Shown here in pieces: positions 32,499 to 41,464 of a stretch of 64,000 nt of DNA. This stretch comes from Nonomuraea jiangxiensis (GTDB lineage: Bacteria > Actinomycetota > Actinomycetes > Streptosporangiales > Streptosporangiaceae): positions 186,001 to 250,000 of the forward strand of contig NZ_FNDJ01000017.1 of assembly GCF_900099965.1 (NCBI RefSeq). Reading direction: 5' to 3'. The position numbers and the translations under genes were made by a program. How positions within the stretch are numbered: the stretch's first letter is position 1; every line of letters begins with the position of its first letter. The notes below the pieces were generated by a model. It saw only the letters and a list, made by a program, of their open reading frames with translations, was not told the DNA's origin and did not search any database.

Positions 32499-32672
32499 CT
32501 ATGAGAGCTTCTTGCGCACGTGCGCGTACGTGCACGAGCGGCTGGGCGGGCGCTGGCCGTACTCGCGCCAGCAGGCGCCCTTCTTGATCACGTAGATGTT
32601 GATCCACTGCGGCGCCCCGTAGTCGCGGTGGACGGCCCTGGCGTTAGGCGGCGCAAATAGCCACAAAAGCAC
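32499..32672 (-). CDS. Short hypothetical protein
   Basis: A 57-codon frame, GTG 32672 to TAG 32499, not covered by other genes. The peptide has an aromatic middle (DYGAPQWINIYVIKKGACWREYG) reading as a possible folded domain, and two Cys near the C-terminus. No ribosome site stands out, so it is provisional. It fills the gap between an FKBP gene and the HTH gene. Confidence 0.35.
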   Translation of the reverse strand: MLLWLFAPPNARAVHRDYGAPQWINIYVIKKGACWREYGQRPPSRSCTYAHVRKKLS

Positions 32673-32693
32673 GGATTATGGTTCCATGGTGCC

Positions 32694-33605
32694 TCAGTAG
32701 GCGGCGATCACGTCCACCACGAACACGAGCGTGTCCGCGGGCCTGATGCCGAACGCCGCGTTGCCCGCGGTCCCGTACCCGTAGGCGGGCGGGACGATCA
32801 TCACCACCCGGCTGCCCACAGGCACGCCCACCAGCGCCCTGTCCCAGCCCTTGATCACACTGCCGTCGCCGATCCGGAACGCCTTGGGCCGCCCGGCCGG
32901 CCAGGTCGTGTCGAACATCCCGCGGCGGCCCCACACGGCGCCCTCGTACTGGGTGACCACGAGCTGCCCCGCCTGCGTCCTGCGCCCGTCGCCCCTGGCC
33001 AGCACCTTGGCCGCGAACCTGGCCGGCGGAGCCCCGGCCGGCACGGCCAGCCCGGGCCGCGCGCCGCCGGTGACGCGCACGCCCGCCAGCGAGCCGCCGC
33101 GCCCCGCGACCGTGACGCCCTTGGCGTGCGCGCCCAGGATGTCCACGACGTAGAACAGCTCCTCGCCGGCGCCGATGCCGCGCGGCGGGTTGGCCCCGAA
33201 ACCGTCGCGCGGCGGGATGGCCGCGATGACCCGGCTGCCCACCGTCCGGCCCTGCAGCGCCCGGTCCAGGCCCGGCAGCAGCTCCCCCACCGGGAACGCC
33301 GCCGGGGTGCCGCGGTTGAAGCTGGAGTCGACCAGGCGGTTCTCGCCGCCGTCCCACACGTGCGCGGTGTACTGCACGATCGCCACGTCGTCCTTGGCCA
33401 GCCGCCGGCCCCGGCCCGTGGCCAGCTCGTCCACCTGCAGCCCCGCCGCCGGCTTGCCGCCGGGGAACACGATCGTCGGCCGGGCGCCGAACGCCCCGCC
33501 CACCTTCAGGTCGAGCGGGTCCGCAGCCCCGCCCGTGCAGCCGCCCGCCGGCAGCCCGGCCAGCACGGCGGCCAGGAGCGGCAACACTGCGATTCGGCGG
33601 CGCAT
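32694..33605 (-). CDS. Tandem-FKBP peptidyl-prolyl isomerase lipoprotein
   Basis: A 303-residue extracytoplasmic protein. The N-terminus is a signal with lipobox-like GLPAGGC at residue 23. Two FKBP-like segments follow: the first has GDDVAIVQYTAHVWDGG-type spacing and GLDRALQGRTVGSRVIAAIPP; the second has VVTQYEGAVWGRRGMFDTTW, VIKGWDRALVGVPVGSRVVMIVPPAYGYG and the end DTLVFVVDVI. It probably assists folding of exported proteins. A hairpin lies between it and the paralogue upstream, so it may use its own promoter. Confidence 0.9.
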   Translation of the reverse strand: MRRRIAVLPLLAAVLAGLPAGGCTGGAADPLDLKVGGAFGARPTIVFPGGKPAAGLQVDELATGRGRRLAKDDVAIVQYTAHVWDGGENRLVDSSFNRGTPAAFPVGELLPGLDRALQGRTVGSRVIAAIPPRDGFGANPPRGIGAGEELFYVVDILGAHAKGVTVAGRGGSLAGVRVTGGARPGLAVPAGAPPARFAAKVLARGDGRRTQAGQLVVTQYEGAVWGRRGMFDTTWPAGRPKAFRIGDGSVIKGWDRALVGVPVGSRVVMIVPPAYGYGTAGNAAFGIRPADTLVFVVDVIAAY

Positions 33606-33626
33606 CGGCGGTCCTCCCCACGCGGA

Positions 33627-33655
33627 GCGGGGCCCGGCCTTCCGCCGGGCCCCGC
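33627..33655 (-). terminator. Hairpin after the upstream FKBP gene
   Basis: A perfect 12 bp stem (GCGGGGCCCGGC and its complement) with a 5-base loop lies 28 bp after the stop of the gene at 33683-34615, between the two FKBP genes. Confidence 0.7.
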
Positions 33656-33682
33656 GATGCTACCGCGCCGCCGGATCGCGCG

Positions 33683-34615
33683 TCAGGAAGCCGCCAGAAC
33701 GTCCACCACGAACACCAGCGTGCTGTTGGCCGGGATGCCGTTCTGCTCCTGGGAGCCGTAGCCCAGGTCCGGCGGGATGCTCATCACGACCCGGCTGCCC
33801 ACCGGCACCCCGGCCAGGCCCTGCTGCCAGCCCTGGATCACGCCGTTGAGCGGGAACTCGGCCGGCTCGCCCCGCTCCCAGCTGGAGTCGAACTGCTTGT
33901 CGCTGCCCCAGATCTTGCCCGTGTAATGCACGGTCAGCGTCTGGTTGGCGGTCACCTTCGGGCCCGTGCCCTCGATGAGGGTCTTGACGACGAGCTCCTT
34001 GCCGGGCTTCTCGTCCGTCTTCGTGGTCAGCGTGGGCGCCTTCTCGCCGCCGGGGCTGACGACCTTGACGCCCTTGAGGCTCTCGCCGGTCTCCTTGCCG
34101 GTGGCGGCCTTCAGCGGCGCCGGCCGGGTGCCGACGACGTCGAGCACGAACACCTTGGTCGGCTCGCTCGGGTTGGTCTGCTGCCCCGGCGCGACCGAGT
34201 CGTTGGCCAGCACCGCCAGCAGCCGGCCGCCGTGCTTGACCTTGGTGAAGCCCTCCTGCAGCACCTGCGGCAACTGCGCGTCGACGGGGATCGTCTCGGG
34301 CGTCTTGGTGTCGTACGAGGAGCCCTGGACGGCGTTGCCCTTGCCGTCCCAGTTGTAGACGGTCAGGTTGACGACGAGCCGGTCACCCGACTTGACCGCC
34401 GGGCCGCTGCCCGGCTGGATCACCTCGTAGGACGACTTCGTCGCGGGCGAGCCGGCGGGGAAGGTCACCGTGGGCTTGGCGCCCACGTTTCCGGCGACCT
34501 TGAGCCCCGAGGACCCGCCGGTCGTGGCGCCGGTGGTCGAGCCGTCGTCGGAGCCGCAGGCGGCGGCGAACAAGATCAAAGGCACGGCGGCCAGTACGGC
34601 CAGAGCGCGGCGCAT
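33683..34615 (-). CDS. Tandem-FKBP peptidyl-prolyl isomerase lipoprotein, paralogue
   Basis: A 310-residue lipoprotein with signal peptide and lipobox LFAAACG. It again has two FKBP-like parts: a first with DRLVVNLTVYNWDGKGN and a second more typical one with LTVHYTGKIWG, FDSSWERGEPAEF, VIQGWQQGLAGVPVGSRVVMSIPPDLGYG and DVLAAS. The ATG at 34615 is chosen because CGAGGG lies 7 bp upstream; 34636 is possible. FKBP genes next to pafA are a known arrangement in Streptomyces. Confidence 0.9.
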   Translation of the reverse strand: MRRALAVLAAVPLILFAAACGSDDGSTTGATTGGSSGLKVAGNVGAKPTVTFPAGSPATKSSYEVIQPGSGPAVKSGDRLVVNLTVYNWDGKGNAVQGSSYDTKTPETIPVDAQLPQVLQEGFTKVKHGGRLLAVLANDSVAPGQQTNPSEPTKVFVLDVVGTRPAPLKAATGKETGESLKGVKVVSPGGEKAPTLTTKTDEKPGKELVVKTLIEGTGPKVTANQTLTVHYTGKIWGSDKQFDSSWERGEPAEFPLNGVIQGWQQGLAGVPVGSRVVMSIPPDLGYGSQEQNGIPANSTLVFVVDVLAAS

Positions 34616-34755
34616 GAGTTTCCCTCGGAAAGACATCAGATTCGCGTCACACTACCCGAGAACCTGGTAGCGCCGAGGTAAACGCCCTCCGGCGCGGCGC
34701 GGCGGCACGGTGAGGCGGCGCGGCGGGGCGGGCACGCGCCCGCCCCTGCGCCGTA

Positions 34756-36114
34756 CTACATTCCCGCGATGAGCTTGTCCACCCGCTCGTCCACGCTGCG
34801 GAACGGGTCCTTGCACAGCACCGTGCGCTGCGCCTGGTCGTTGAGCTTGAGGTGCACCCAGTCGACGGTGAAGTCGCGCCGCTTCTCCTGCGCCTTGCGG
34901 ATGAACTCCCCGCGCAGCCGCGCCCTGGTCGTCTGCGGCGGCACCGACTTGGCCTCGAAGATCCGCAGGTCGGAGGCCACCCGCTCCACCGAGCCGCGCT
35001 TCTGCAGCAGGTAGAACAGGCCCCGCTTGCGGTGCACGTCGTGGTAGGCCAGGTCGAGCTGCGCCACCCGCGGCGACGACAGCGGCAGGTCGTACTTCTT
35101 GCGGTAACGCTCGATCAGCTGGTATTTCGTCACCCAGTCGATCTCCCGCGACACCAGGTCCAGGTTGCCGGTGTCGACCGCGGTCAGCGTGCGCTCCCAC
35201 AGCTCCAGCACCCGGTGCGCGATGGCGTCGCCGCCGCGGCGGTCGACGAAGTCCTTCGCCTTCGACAGGTATTCCTGCTGGATCTCCAGGCTGGACGCCT
35301 CGCGCCCGTTGGCCAGGCGCACCCGGCGCCGGCCCGTCATGTCGTGGGAGACCTCGCGGATCGCCCTGATCGGGTTTTCCAGCGACAGGTCCCGCATCAC
35401 GGTGCCCGACTCGATCATCCGCAGCACCAGGTCGGTGGCGCCGACCTTGAGCAGCATCGTGGTCTCGCTCATGTTGGAGTCGCCCACGATGACGTGCAGG
35501 CGGCGGAACCGCTCGGCGTCGGCGTGCGGCTCGTCCCTGGTGTTGATGATGGGCCTGGACCGCGTGGTGGCGCTGGAGACGCCCTCCCAGATGTGCTCGG
35601 CCCGCTGCGAGACGCAGTAGACCGCGCCGCGCGGCGTCTGCAGCACCTTGCCCGCGCCGCACACGATCTGCCGCGTCACCAGGAACGGGATCAGCACGTC
35701 CGCCAGCCGCCCGAACTCGCCGTGCCGGCCGACCAGGTAGTTCTCGTGACAGCCGTAGGAGTTGCCGGCCGAATCGGTGTTGTTCTTGAACAGGTAGATG
35801 TCACCCGCGATGCCCTCCTCGCGCAGCCGCTTCTCGGCGTCCACGAGCAGGCCTTCGAGGATGCGCTCGCCCGCCTTGTCGTGGGTGACGAGCTCGATGA
35901 CGTTGTCACACTCGGGTGTTGCGTATTCAGGATGGCTGCCCACGTCCAGGTAGAGACGTGCGCCATTACGGAGGAAGACGTTGCTCGATCGGCCCCAGGA
36001 CACGACCCGCCGGAACAAGTAGCGCGCGACCTCGTCCGGGGACAGCCTGCGCTGGCCCCTGAACGTGCAGGTCACGCCGTACTCGTTCTCCAGCCCGAAG
36101 ATGCGACGATCCAT
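34756..36114 (-). CDS. pafA: Pup-protein ligase PafA
   Basis: A 452-residue Pup ligase, the same length as the mycobacterial enzyme. It attaches Pup through its C-terminal Glu to substrate lysines. The catalytic elements are LENEYG with Glu 9 and LYLDVGSHPEY with Asp 57, and KNNTDSAGNSYGCHENY. It lacks the longer Dop loop found in the dop gene. ATG 36114 is the family start; GTG 36117 is possible. Upstream is a 300 bp gap with 30 bp tandem repeats; prcA lies beyond it. Confidence 0.96.
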   Translation of the reverse strand: MDRRIFGLENEYGVTCTFRGQRRLSPDEVARYLFRRVVSWGRSSNVFLRNGARLYLDVGSHPEYATPECDNVIELVTHDKAGERILEGLLVDAEKRLREEGIAGDIYLFKNNTDSAGNSYGCHENYLVGRHGEFGRLADVLIPFLVTRQIVCGAGKVLQTPRGAVYCVSQRAEHIWEGVSSATTRSRPIINTRDEPHADAERFRRLHVIVGDSNMSETTMLLKVGATDLVLRMIESGTVMRDLSLENPIRAIREVSHDMTGRRRVRLANGREASSLEIQQEYLSKAKDFVDRRGGDAIAHRVLELWERTLTAVDTGNLDLVSREIDWVTKYQLIERYRKKYDLPLSSPRVAQLDLAYHDVHRKRGLFYLLQKRGSVERVASDLRIFEAKSVPPQTTRARLRGEFIRKAQEKRRDFTVDWVHLKLNDQAQRTVLCKDPFRSVDERVDKLIAGM

Positions 36115-36270
36115 CACCTCACACTATGCCCACGGATCGGGTAGCGGGAGAGATCTTCCACGTGTTTTCCCGCGCGGCCCCTCCGGGCGCTCCGCTGTAC
36201 CCCGTTTTCACCATATTCACACCCGCGCCCGCCCACGGGGCTCAGACCATGGAGTCACGCCCGGAAAAGG

Positions 36271-36330
36271 CTCCGGGACATCCCCGGAAACCCGATACGC
36301 ATCCGGGACAGCCCCGGAAACCCCGAAACG
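36271..36330. repeat. Two 30 bp tandem repeats upstream of pafA
   Basis: Copies at 36271-36300 and 36301-36330 share a CCGGGACA-x-CCCCGGAAA core and vary at their last third; a related CCCGG-AAA element continues to about 36360. They lie where the pafA promoter should be. Confidence 0.7.
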
Positions 36331-36362
36331 AACGCGCCCGAGGGAAACCCCGGGAAACGTCT

Positions 36363-36388
36363 GCGGGGGCCGCCGTAGCGACCCCCGC
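36363..36388 (-). terminator. Hairpin after prcA
   Basis: GCGGGGG and its complement (7 bp) form a hairpin 32 bp downstream of the prcA stop. It probably ends the prcBA transcript before pafA. Confidence 0.5.
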
Positions 36389-36419
36389 GGGCGATCCAAG
36401 CCGAAACCCTACACAGCGC

Positions 36420-37223
36420 CTACAGCGGCGAGGACCCGTCGTCCACGTCTCCCTCAGGCCCCGTAGGCGGCGGCGTGTCGCCGCTCGGCGGCGTCGCCGG
36501 GGGCGGGGGCTCCGCGGGAGCGGCCGGCGGGGTGGAGGTCTGGGCGAGCAGCCGCTCCAGCCGCGCGCCCGTCAGCCGCAGGAACTTGCGGTGCTCCCGG
36601 TTGCGGTCGAGCACCGCCACCTCCAGCTGCGCCACCGGCGGCCGCTCCCCGCCCGGCTCGGTCAGCGCCGTCAGCGCCACCTCCAGCGCGTCGGCCAGCG
36701 ACATCGACTCCCGGTAACGCTCCTTCAGCCGCCCCGCGACCGCCTCCGCCTGCCCGCCCATCGCGGCGAAGCCGTGCTCGTCGAACACCGACCCGTCGAA
36801 CGTCAGCCGGTAGATCGCGTCGCCGTCCTTGGTCTCGCCCACCTCGGCGACGACGACCTCCACCTCCAGCGACTTGATCGACTCGGTGAAGATGCGGCCC
36901 AGGTTGGAGGCGTAGAGGTTGGCCAGCCCGCGCCCGGTCACGTCGGAGCGGTCGTAGGTGTAGCCGTTGATGTCGGCGTAGCGGATGCCGCCCAGCCGCA
37001 GCTCCTCGAACTCGTTGTAGCGCCCGACGGCCGCGAACCCGATGCGGTCGTAGATCTCGCTGATCTTGTGCAGGGCCCGCGACGGGTTGGGCGCGACGAA
37101 CAGGATGCCGTCGACATACTGCAGGACGACGACGGAGCGGCCGCGCGCGATGCCCTTGCGCGCGTAGTCGGCCTTGTCCCGCATGATCTGCTCAGGGGAG
37201 GCATATCCAAAAGGCATGGACAC
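36420..37223 (-). CDS. prcA: Proteasome subunit alpha
   Basis: A 267-residue alpha subunit of the 20S proteasome. The N-terminus PFGYASPEQIMRDKADYARKGIARG is the gate-forming alpha segment, followed by VVVLQYVDGILFVAPNPS and the RLTFDGSVFDEHGFAAMGG region. The C-terminal tail is long, Pro-rich and acidic. It is catalytically inactive and forms the outer rings that bind ARC/Mpa. GTG 37223 is chosen with AAAGGA 9 bp upstream; the 16 bp from prcB indicates one operon. Confidence 0.95.
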   Translation of the reverse strand: MSMPFGYASPEQIMRDKADYARKGIARGRSVVVLQYVDGILFVAPNPSRALHKISEIYDRIGFAAVGRYNEFEELRLGGIRYADINGYTYDRSDVTGRGLANLYASNLGRIFTESIKSLEVEVVVAEVGETKDGDAIYRLTFDGSVFDEHGFAAMGGQAEAVAGRLKERYRESMSLADALEVALTALTEPGGERPPVAQLEVAVLDRNREHRKFLRLTGARLERLLAQTSTPPAAPAEPPPPATPPSGDTPPPTGPEGDVDDGSSPL

Positions 37224-37238
37224 CTGTGGTGGTCCTTT

Positions 37239-38087
37239 CTAGCGCAGCGGGGCGATGGGGCCGTCGGGAGAGCTCAGGCGGGCTTCGAGGATCTGCTCGA
37301 CGAAGCCGGACACCTGATCCTCCGGCAAGCGACGGTAGCCGTCGGCGTCGATCACCGCCACGATCGGCCAGATCTTCCTCGTCACGTCGGGCCCGCCGGT
37401 CGCCGAGTCGTCGTCGGCGGCGTCGTAGAGGGCCTGGATCAACGTCATCACCATGTCGTCGGCCGACGACCCGTCGCGGTAGAGCTTCTTCAGCGCCCCG
37501 CGCGCGAAGATCGAGCCGGACCCGATCGCGTCGAACCTCTCCCGCTCGTAGGGGCCGCCCGCCACGTCGTAGCTGAAGATGCGCCCCTCGTCCTTGTCAG
37601 GGTCGTACGCGGCGAACAGCGGCACCACCACGAGCCCCTGCATCGCCATGGCGAGGTTGCCCCTGATCATGGTGGCCAGCCGGTTGGCCTTGCCCGCCAC
37701 CGACATCGTGCGGCCCTCGAGCTTCTCGTAGTGCTCCAGCTCCACCCGGTAGAGGCGGGCGAACTCGATGCCCGTGCTGGCCGTGCCCGCGATGCCCATG
37801 CACGAGTAGTCGTCGGCGCGGAACACCTTCTCCACGTCGCGCTGCGAGATGATGTTGCCGGACGTCGCCCGCCGGTCACCCGCCATGACGACCCCGCCGG
37901 CGAAGGTGGCGGCCACGATCGTGGTCGCGTGCGGAACCTGGTCGCCGATCGGGGTGGCCAGCACCTCATCCCGCTGCGGCAGCAACTCGGGCGCATACGA
38001 GCTGACAAACTCTGTGAACGAGGAACTTCCGGTGTTCCGGAAAAACTGGCTCACCAAGCCGACGGGCAGATCCCTGTGCGATGCCAC
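37239..38087 (-). CDS. prcB: Proteasome subunit beta
   Basis: A 282-residue precursor of the catalytic 20S subunit. The propeptide (about 54 residues, ending VPHA) precedes the nucleophile Thr 55 in TTIVAATFAGG, exposed after cleavage; MAGDRRATSGN and SDMSVAGKAN-like segments continue the Ntn fold. GTG 38087 follows GGAGGG at 6 bp; the frame extends to 38132 without a ribosome site. Together with prcA it forms the core particle. It is separated from pup by a sugar operon, dinB and an endonuclease gene. Confidence 0.95.
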   Translation of the reverse strand: MASHRDLPVGLVSQFFRNTGSSSFTEFVSSYAPELLPQRDEVLATPIGDQVPHATTIVAATFAGGVVMAGDRRATSGNIISQRDVEKVFRADDYSCMGIAGTASTGIEFARLYRVELEHYEKLEGRTMSVAGKANRLATMIRGNLAMAMQGLVVVPLFAAYDPDKDEGRIFSYDVAGGPYERERFDAIGSGSIFARGALKKLYRDGSSADDMVMTLIQALYDAADDDSATGGPDVTRKIWPIVAVIDADGYRRLPEDQVSGFVEQILEARLSSPDGPIAPLR

Positions 38088-38284
38088 GCGACTCCCTCCA
38101 AACGTCAGTGTTCCTAGGGCGACCCTACTCATGTTGCGTTGCTGTCTGCACTTCCCACGATCAGCTCACGGCGAACCATCCCCGGCAGGACGGGCTCAGA
38201 GCTCGTGTTCAGATCGTTTCTTTACGCCCGGCACCGGCCATGCGATTGTCGGTATGTCTGCACGTCCTGAACAGGGAGGCCGAC

Positions 38285-39652
38285 ATGCGATCCCCCAGCC
38301 GACCTGCGGTGATCGGGGCCATCACCGTCCTGGCGCTCACCTCCTGCGGCACCGGCACGGACTCCGGCGGAGGAAGCGTCACCCTCACGATCGCGGCCAA
38401 CTCCATCTCCGGCGGCAAGAACTCGGAGTCGGCCGACTGGATCACCAAGTGGGTGATCCCCGAGTTCCAGAAGGCCCACCCGAACGTCAAGGTGACGTTC
38501 CAGCCGAGCGGCGTCGACGACGAGCAGTACAAGACGAAGATCTCGCTCGACCTCAAGTCGAAGACCGGCGCCGACGTCATCGACCTCGACGGCATCTGGG
38601 TCGGCGAGTTCGCCCAGGCGGGCTACATCAAGCCGCTGGCCGAGGTCGGCGGCGCCGCCGTCGAGCAGTGGGAGGGCTGGTCGCAGATCCCGCAGGCCGT
38701 GCAGGGCCTGGGCATCTTCGACGGCAAGAAGTACGGCCTGCCGCAGGGCACCGACGGACGCGTGCTGTTCTACAACAAAACCCTGTTCAAGAAAGCCGGC
38801 CTGCCCGAGCCATGGCAGCCCACGAGCTGGCAGGAGATCATCGACGCCGGCACCAGGCTGAAGGCCGCCGGCGTGCCCGTCCCGATCCAGCTCAACGCCG
38901 GCACCGCCATGGGCGAGGCCACCACCATGCAGGGCGTGCTGCCCCTGCTCGCCGGCGCCGGATCGGAGATCTACACCGCCGGCAAGTGGACCGGCGACTC
39001 CCAGGCCATGAGGGACGCCCTCGGCCTCTACCAGCAGATCTACGGCGGCAGCGGACTCGGCGACCCCAAGCTGCAGCAGGAGGCCAAGGGCCGCGACAAG
39101 TCCTTCGCCCGGTTCGCCGAGGGCGAGATCGGCATCCTCGCCGAGAGCGACTACTTCTGGCGCTCCGTCGTCGAGCCCACCGCCGGGGTCGCCCCCATGA
39201 AGGACCGCGACCAGGTCGTCGGCTACACCAAGATCCCCGCCAAGCGGCCCGGCGGCGGCATCCGCGGCCAGGACCACGTCAGCATGTCCGGCGGCGCCGT
39301 ACGCGTGCTCAACCCGTTCTCCAAGAACCCCGGGCCGGCCTGGGAGCTGCTGGCGTTCATGCACTCGGCGGCGGCGACGAAGTCCGAGCTCGCCGGGCAG
39401 GTGCGGATCAGCTCGCGCACCGACGTCAACGACGAGGTGCTCACCGCCGACCCCATGCTCCGCTACATCGCCGAAGAGGTCCTCCCCATCACCGCCTACC
39501 GCCCCGGCGTGGCCGTCTACCCGCAGGTGTCCACCGCGCTGCAGGAGGCCACCGCCGCCGTCGTCAGCGGCGGCAGCGCCGCCGAGGCGTCGGCCGCCTA
39601 CCAGACCAAACTGGAAGGACTCGTCGGTGGCGCCGCCAACATCGGCGGGTGA
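38285..39652 (+). CDS. Sugar ABC transporter substrate-binding lipoprotein
   Basis: A 455-residue extracellular solute-binding protein of the type-1 sugar family. It has a lipoprotein signal (VLALTSCG) and the typical later features such as WITKWVIPEFQKAHPNVKVTF, LDGIWVGEFAQAGYIKPL and FYNKTLFKKAGLPEPWQ. The ATG at 38285 follows GGGAGG at 6 bp. It is the first gene of an SBP-permease-permease-ATPase operon for a sugar or oligosaccharide; which sugar is unknown. It is divergent from prcB. Confidence 0.92.
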   Translation: MRSPSRPAVIGAITVLALTSCGTGTDSGGGSVTLTIAANSISGGKNSESADWITKWVIPEFQKAHPNVKVTFQPSGVDDEQYKTKISLDLKSKTGADVIDLDGIWVGEFAQAGYIKPLAEVGGAAVEQWEGWSQIPQAVQGLGIFDGKKYGLPQGTDGRVLFYNKTLFKKAGLPEPWQPTSWQEIIDAGTRLKAAGVPVPIQLNAGTAMGEATTMQGVLPLLAGAGSEIYTAGKWTGDSQAMRDALGLYQQIYGGSGLGDPKLQQEAKGRDKSFARFAEGEIGILAESDYFWRSVVEPTAGVAPMKDRDQVVGYTKIPAKRPGGGIRGQDHVSMSGGAVRVLNPFSKNPGPAWELLAFMHSAAATKSELAGQVRISSRTDVNDEVLTADPMLRYIAEEVLPITAYRPGVAVYPQVSTALQEATAAVVSGGSAAEASAAYQTKLEGLVGGAANIGG

Positions 39653-39696
39653 GGGAAGACCCAGGCCCCCATCGCGATCCGAGGGGCGGCGGCGGC

Positions 39697-40608
39697 ATGA
39701 GCGGTGACGCCGCGGGACTCGGGAAGGGCAGGGCGACCGCGTTCGTCCTGCCCGCCCTCGTCCTCATCACCGTCTTCCTGATCTTCCCCGCGCTGTGGAC
39801 CATCTACCTCGGTCTCACCGACTACCGCCTCACCGGCCTGTCCGCCGCCAACCCGCGGATCGTCGGGCTCGACAACTACACCGGCGCGCTCGGCGACCCC
39901 CGCTTCCGCACCTCACTCTGGCTCACCCTGCTGTACGTCGGCGGCTCGGCCATCGTCGGCCAGGCCGGGCTCGGCTTCGCCCTCGCCTGGATCCTGCGCT
40001 CCCGCACCGGCGCCGTCAGCCGCCTCGTCGAGGGCGTGGTGCTGCTGTCGTGGATCCTGCCCAGCACCGTCGTCGGATTCCTCTGGTTCGCGCTCCTCGA
40101 CCGCGACGACGGCACCCTCAACGCGCTGCTGCACACCCCCGGCTTCGCCTGGCTGCTCGACCATCCGCTGCTGTCGATCATCGTCTTCAACGTGTGGCGC
40201 GGCACCGCGTTCTCCATGATGCTCTACTCCGCGGCCCTGGAGAACGTGCCGCCGTCCCACCTGGAGACCGCCCGGCTCGCCGACGCCGGCGTGCCGCAAC
40301 AGCTGCGCGACGTCGTCTTCCCCCGCATCCGCCGCCACGTCCTGACGAACCTGCTGCTCATCAGCCTGTGGACGTTCAACGACTTCACGCCGTTCGTGCT
40401 CACCGGCGGCGGGCCCGAGGGGCGCTCAGAGATCCTGCCCGTCTACGTCTACCGCGTCGCCCTGCGGGACGGGGAGCTCGGCGTCGGGGCCGCCATCTCC
40501 TTCCTCATCCTGCTGATCAACCTCGTCTTCGCGCTGGCGTACCTGCGGCTGCTGCGCGGCAGGAACGGGCGGCGCGAGATCGCCGCGGCGGGAGGACCGC
40601 ACACATGA
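39697..40608 (+). CDS. Sugar ABC transporter permease (MalF-type)
   Basis: A 303-residue membrane protein with about six transmembrane helices. The cytoplasmic EAA-like loop is SHLETARLADAGVPQQLRDVVFPRI. A long N-terminal helix (ATAFVLPALVLITVFLIFPALW) is typical of MalF-type subunits. It overlaps the next permease by 4 bp (ATGA). It forms one half of the channel with the second permease. Confidence 0.93.
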   Translation: MSGDAAGLGKGRATAFVLPALVLITVFLIFPALWTIYLGLTDYRLTGLSAANPRIVGLDNYTGALGDPRFRTSLWLTLLYVGGSAIVGQAGLGFALAWILRSRTGAVSRLVEGVVLLSWILPSTVVGFLWFALLDRDDGTLNALLHTPGFAWLLDHPLLSIIVFNVWRGTAFSMMLYSAALENVPPSHLETARLADAGVPQQLRDVVFPRIRRHVLTNLLLISLWTFNDFTPFVLTGGGPEGRSEILPVYVYRVALRDGELGVGAAISFLILLINLVFALAYLRLLRGRNGRREIAAAGGPHT

Positions 40609-41423
40609 TCCGGCACACCCTCGGCAGGCTCACCGCCACCGTCTTCCTCGCCCTCGTACTGGCCTTCTTCACGCTGCCCATGCTCTGGCTGGCCAGCGCC
40701 CCCTTCGACGACACCCCCCGGATCACCACCTCCGTCCCCGAGTTCACGCTGAACAACTTCGCCGCCATCCTCGACAACCCCTACGCCCTCGGCTCCATCC
40801 GCAACTCCCTCATCCAGGGCGGCGGCGCCGCCGTCCTCGTCGTCGTGCTGGCCGCGCTCGCCGCGTACGCCCTGTCCCGGGTCCGCGTGCCCGGCCGGGA
40901 CGTGCTGCTCTACCTGCTCCTGCTGCTGTCCTCCGTGGTCACCGGCACCGCCGCCATGGTGCCCGTCTTCGAGCTGGCCACCCGGCTCGACCTCATCGAC
41001 ACCCACCTCGGCGTCATCCTCGTGGTCTCCGGCGGCCTGCTACCCGCCGCGATCTTCATCCTCAAGGACTTCATGGACGAGACGCCCACCACGTACGAGG
41101 AGTCCGCCCGCGTCTTCGGCGCCACCCCCCTGCAGATCATGCGCCACATCGTCGTCCCCCTGGTACGGCCCGGCCTGGCCACCATCGCCGTGTGGGCGCT
41201 GGCCAGCGTGTGGGGCGGGTTCCTGTTCCAGTTCATCCTGCTGCGCGACCCCGAAAAGGCCCCCGGATCGGTCATCCTCTACACCCTCTACACCGAGGGC
41301 GGCGCGCCCCGGCTCGACCTCATCTCCACCTTCTCGCTGCTGTACTCGCTGCCGGTGGTGGCGATGTACCTGTTCGTCTCCCAGCGCTACGGCTTCCGCT
41401 TCCACGGAGGGATCAAGGCATGA
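40605..41423 (+). CDS. Sugar ABC transporter permease (MalG-type)
   Basis: A 272-residue partner permease with about six helices. The EAA loop is TTYEESARVFGATPLQIMRHIVVPL. The ATG at 40605 overlaps the previous stop. Its own stop (ATGA at 41420-41423) also opens a 14-codon reading frame leading to the ATPase gene. Confidence 0.93.
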   Translation: MIRHTLGRLTATVFLALVLAFFTLPMLWLASAPFDDTPRITTSVPEFTLNNFAAILDNPYALGSIRNSLIQGGGAAVLVVVLAALAAYALSRVRVPGRDVLLYLLLLLSSVVTGTAAMVPVFELATRLDLIDTHLGVILVVSGGLLPAAIFILKDFMDETPTTYEESARVFGATPLQIMRHIVVPLVRPGLATIAVWALASVWGGFLFQFILLRDPEKAPGSVILYTLYTEGGAPRLDLISTFSLLYSLPVVAMYLFVSQRYGFRFHGGIKA

Positions 41424-41464
41424 CCGAACTGGAACGCAGGGGGCCGGCGAAGGAGGCCCCATGA
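41420..41464 (+). other. 14-codon linking reading frame between permease and ATPase
   Basis: ATG at 41420 overlaps the permease stop and TGA at 41462-41464 overlaps the ATPase ATG at 41461, with AAGGAGG inside the frame. The peptide MTELERRGPAKEAP is probably not a product in itself but may keep ribosomes coupled across the gap. Confidence 0.4.

Larger units (their letters stand above)
36115..36419. other. Gap between pafA and prcA with tandem repeats
   Basis: Contains the terminator at 36363-36388 and the 30 bp repeats at 36271-36330. The promoter of pafA should lie here. No protein-coding frame was supported. Confidence 0.5.

Noticed and set aside
36271..36360. Short CRISPR or direct-repeat array at pafA
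   Set aside because: Only two clear copies exist, without unique spacers.
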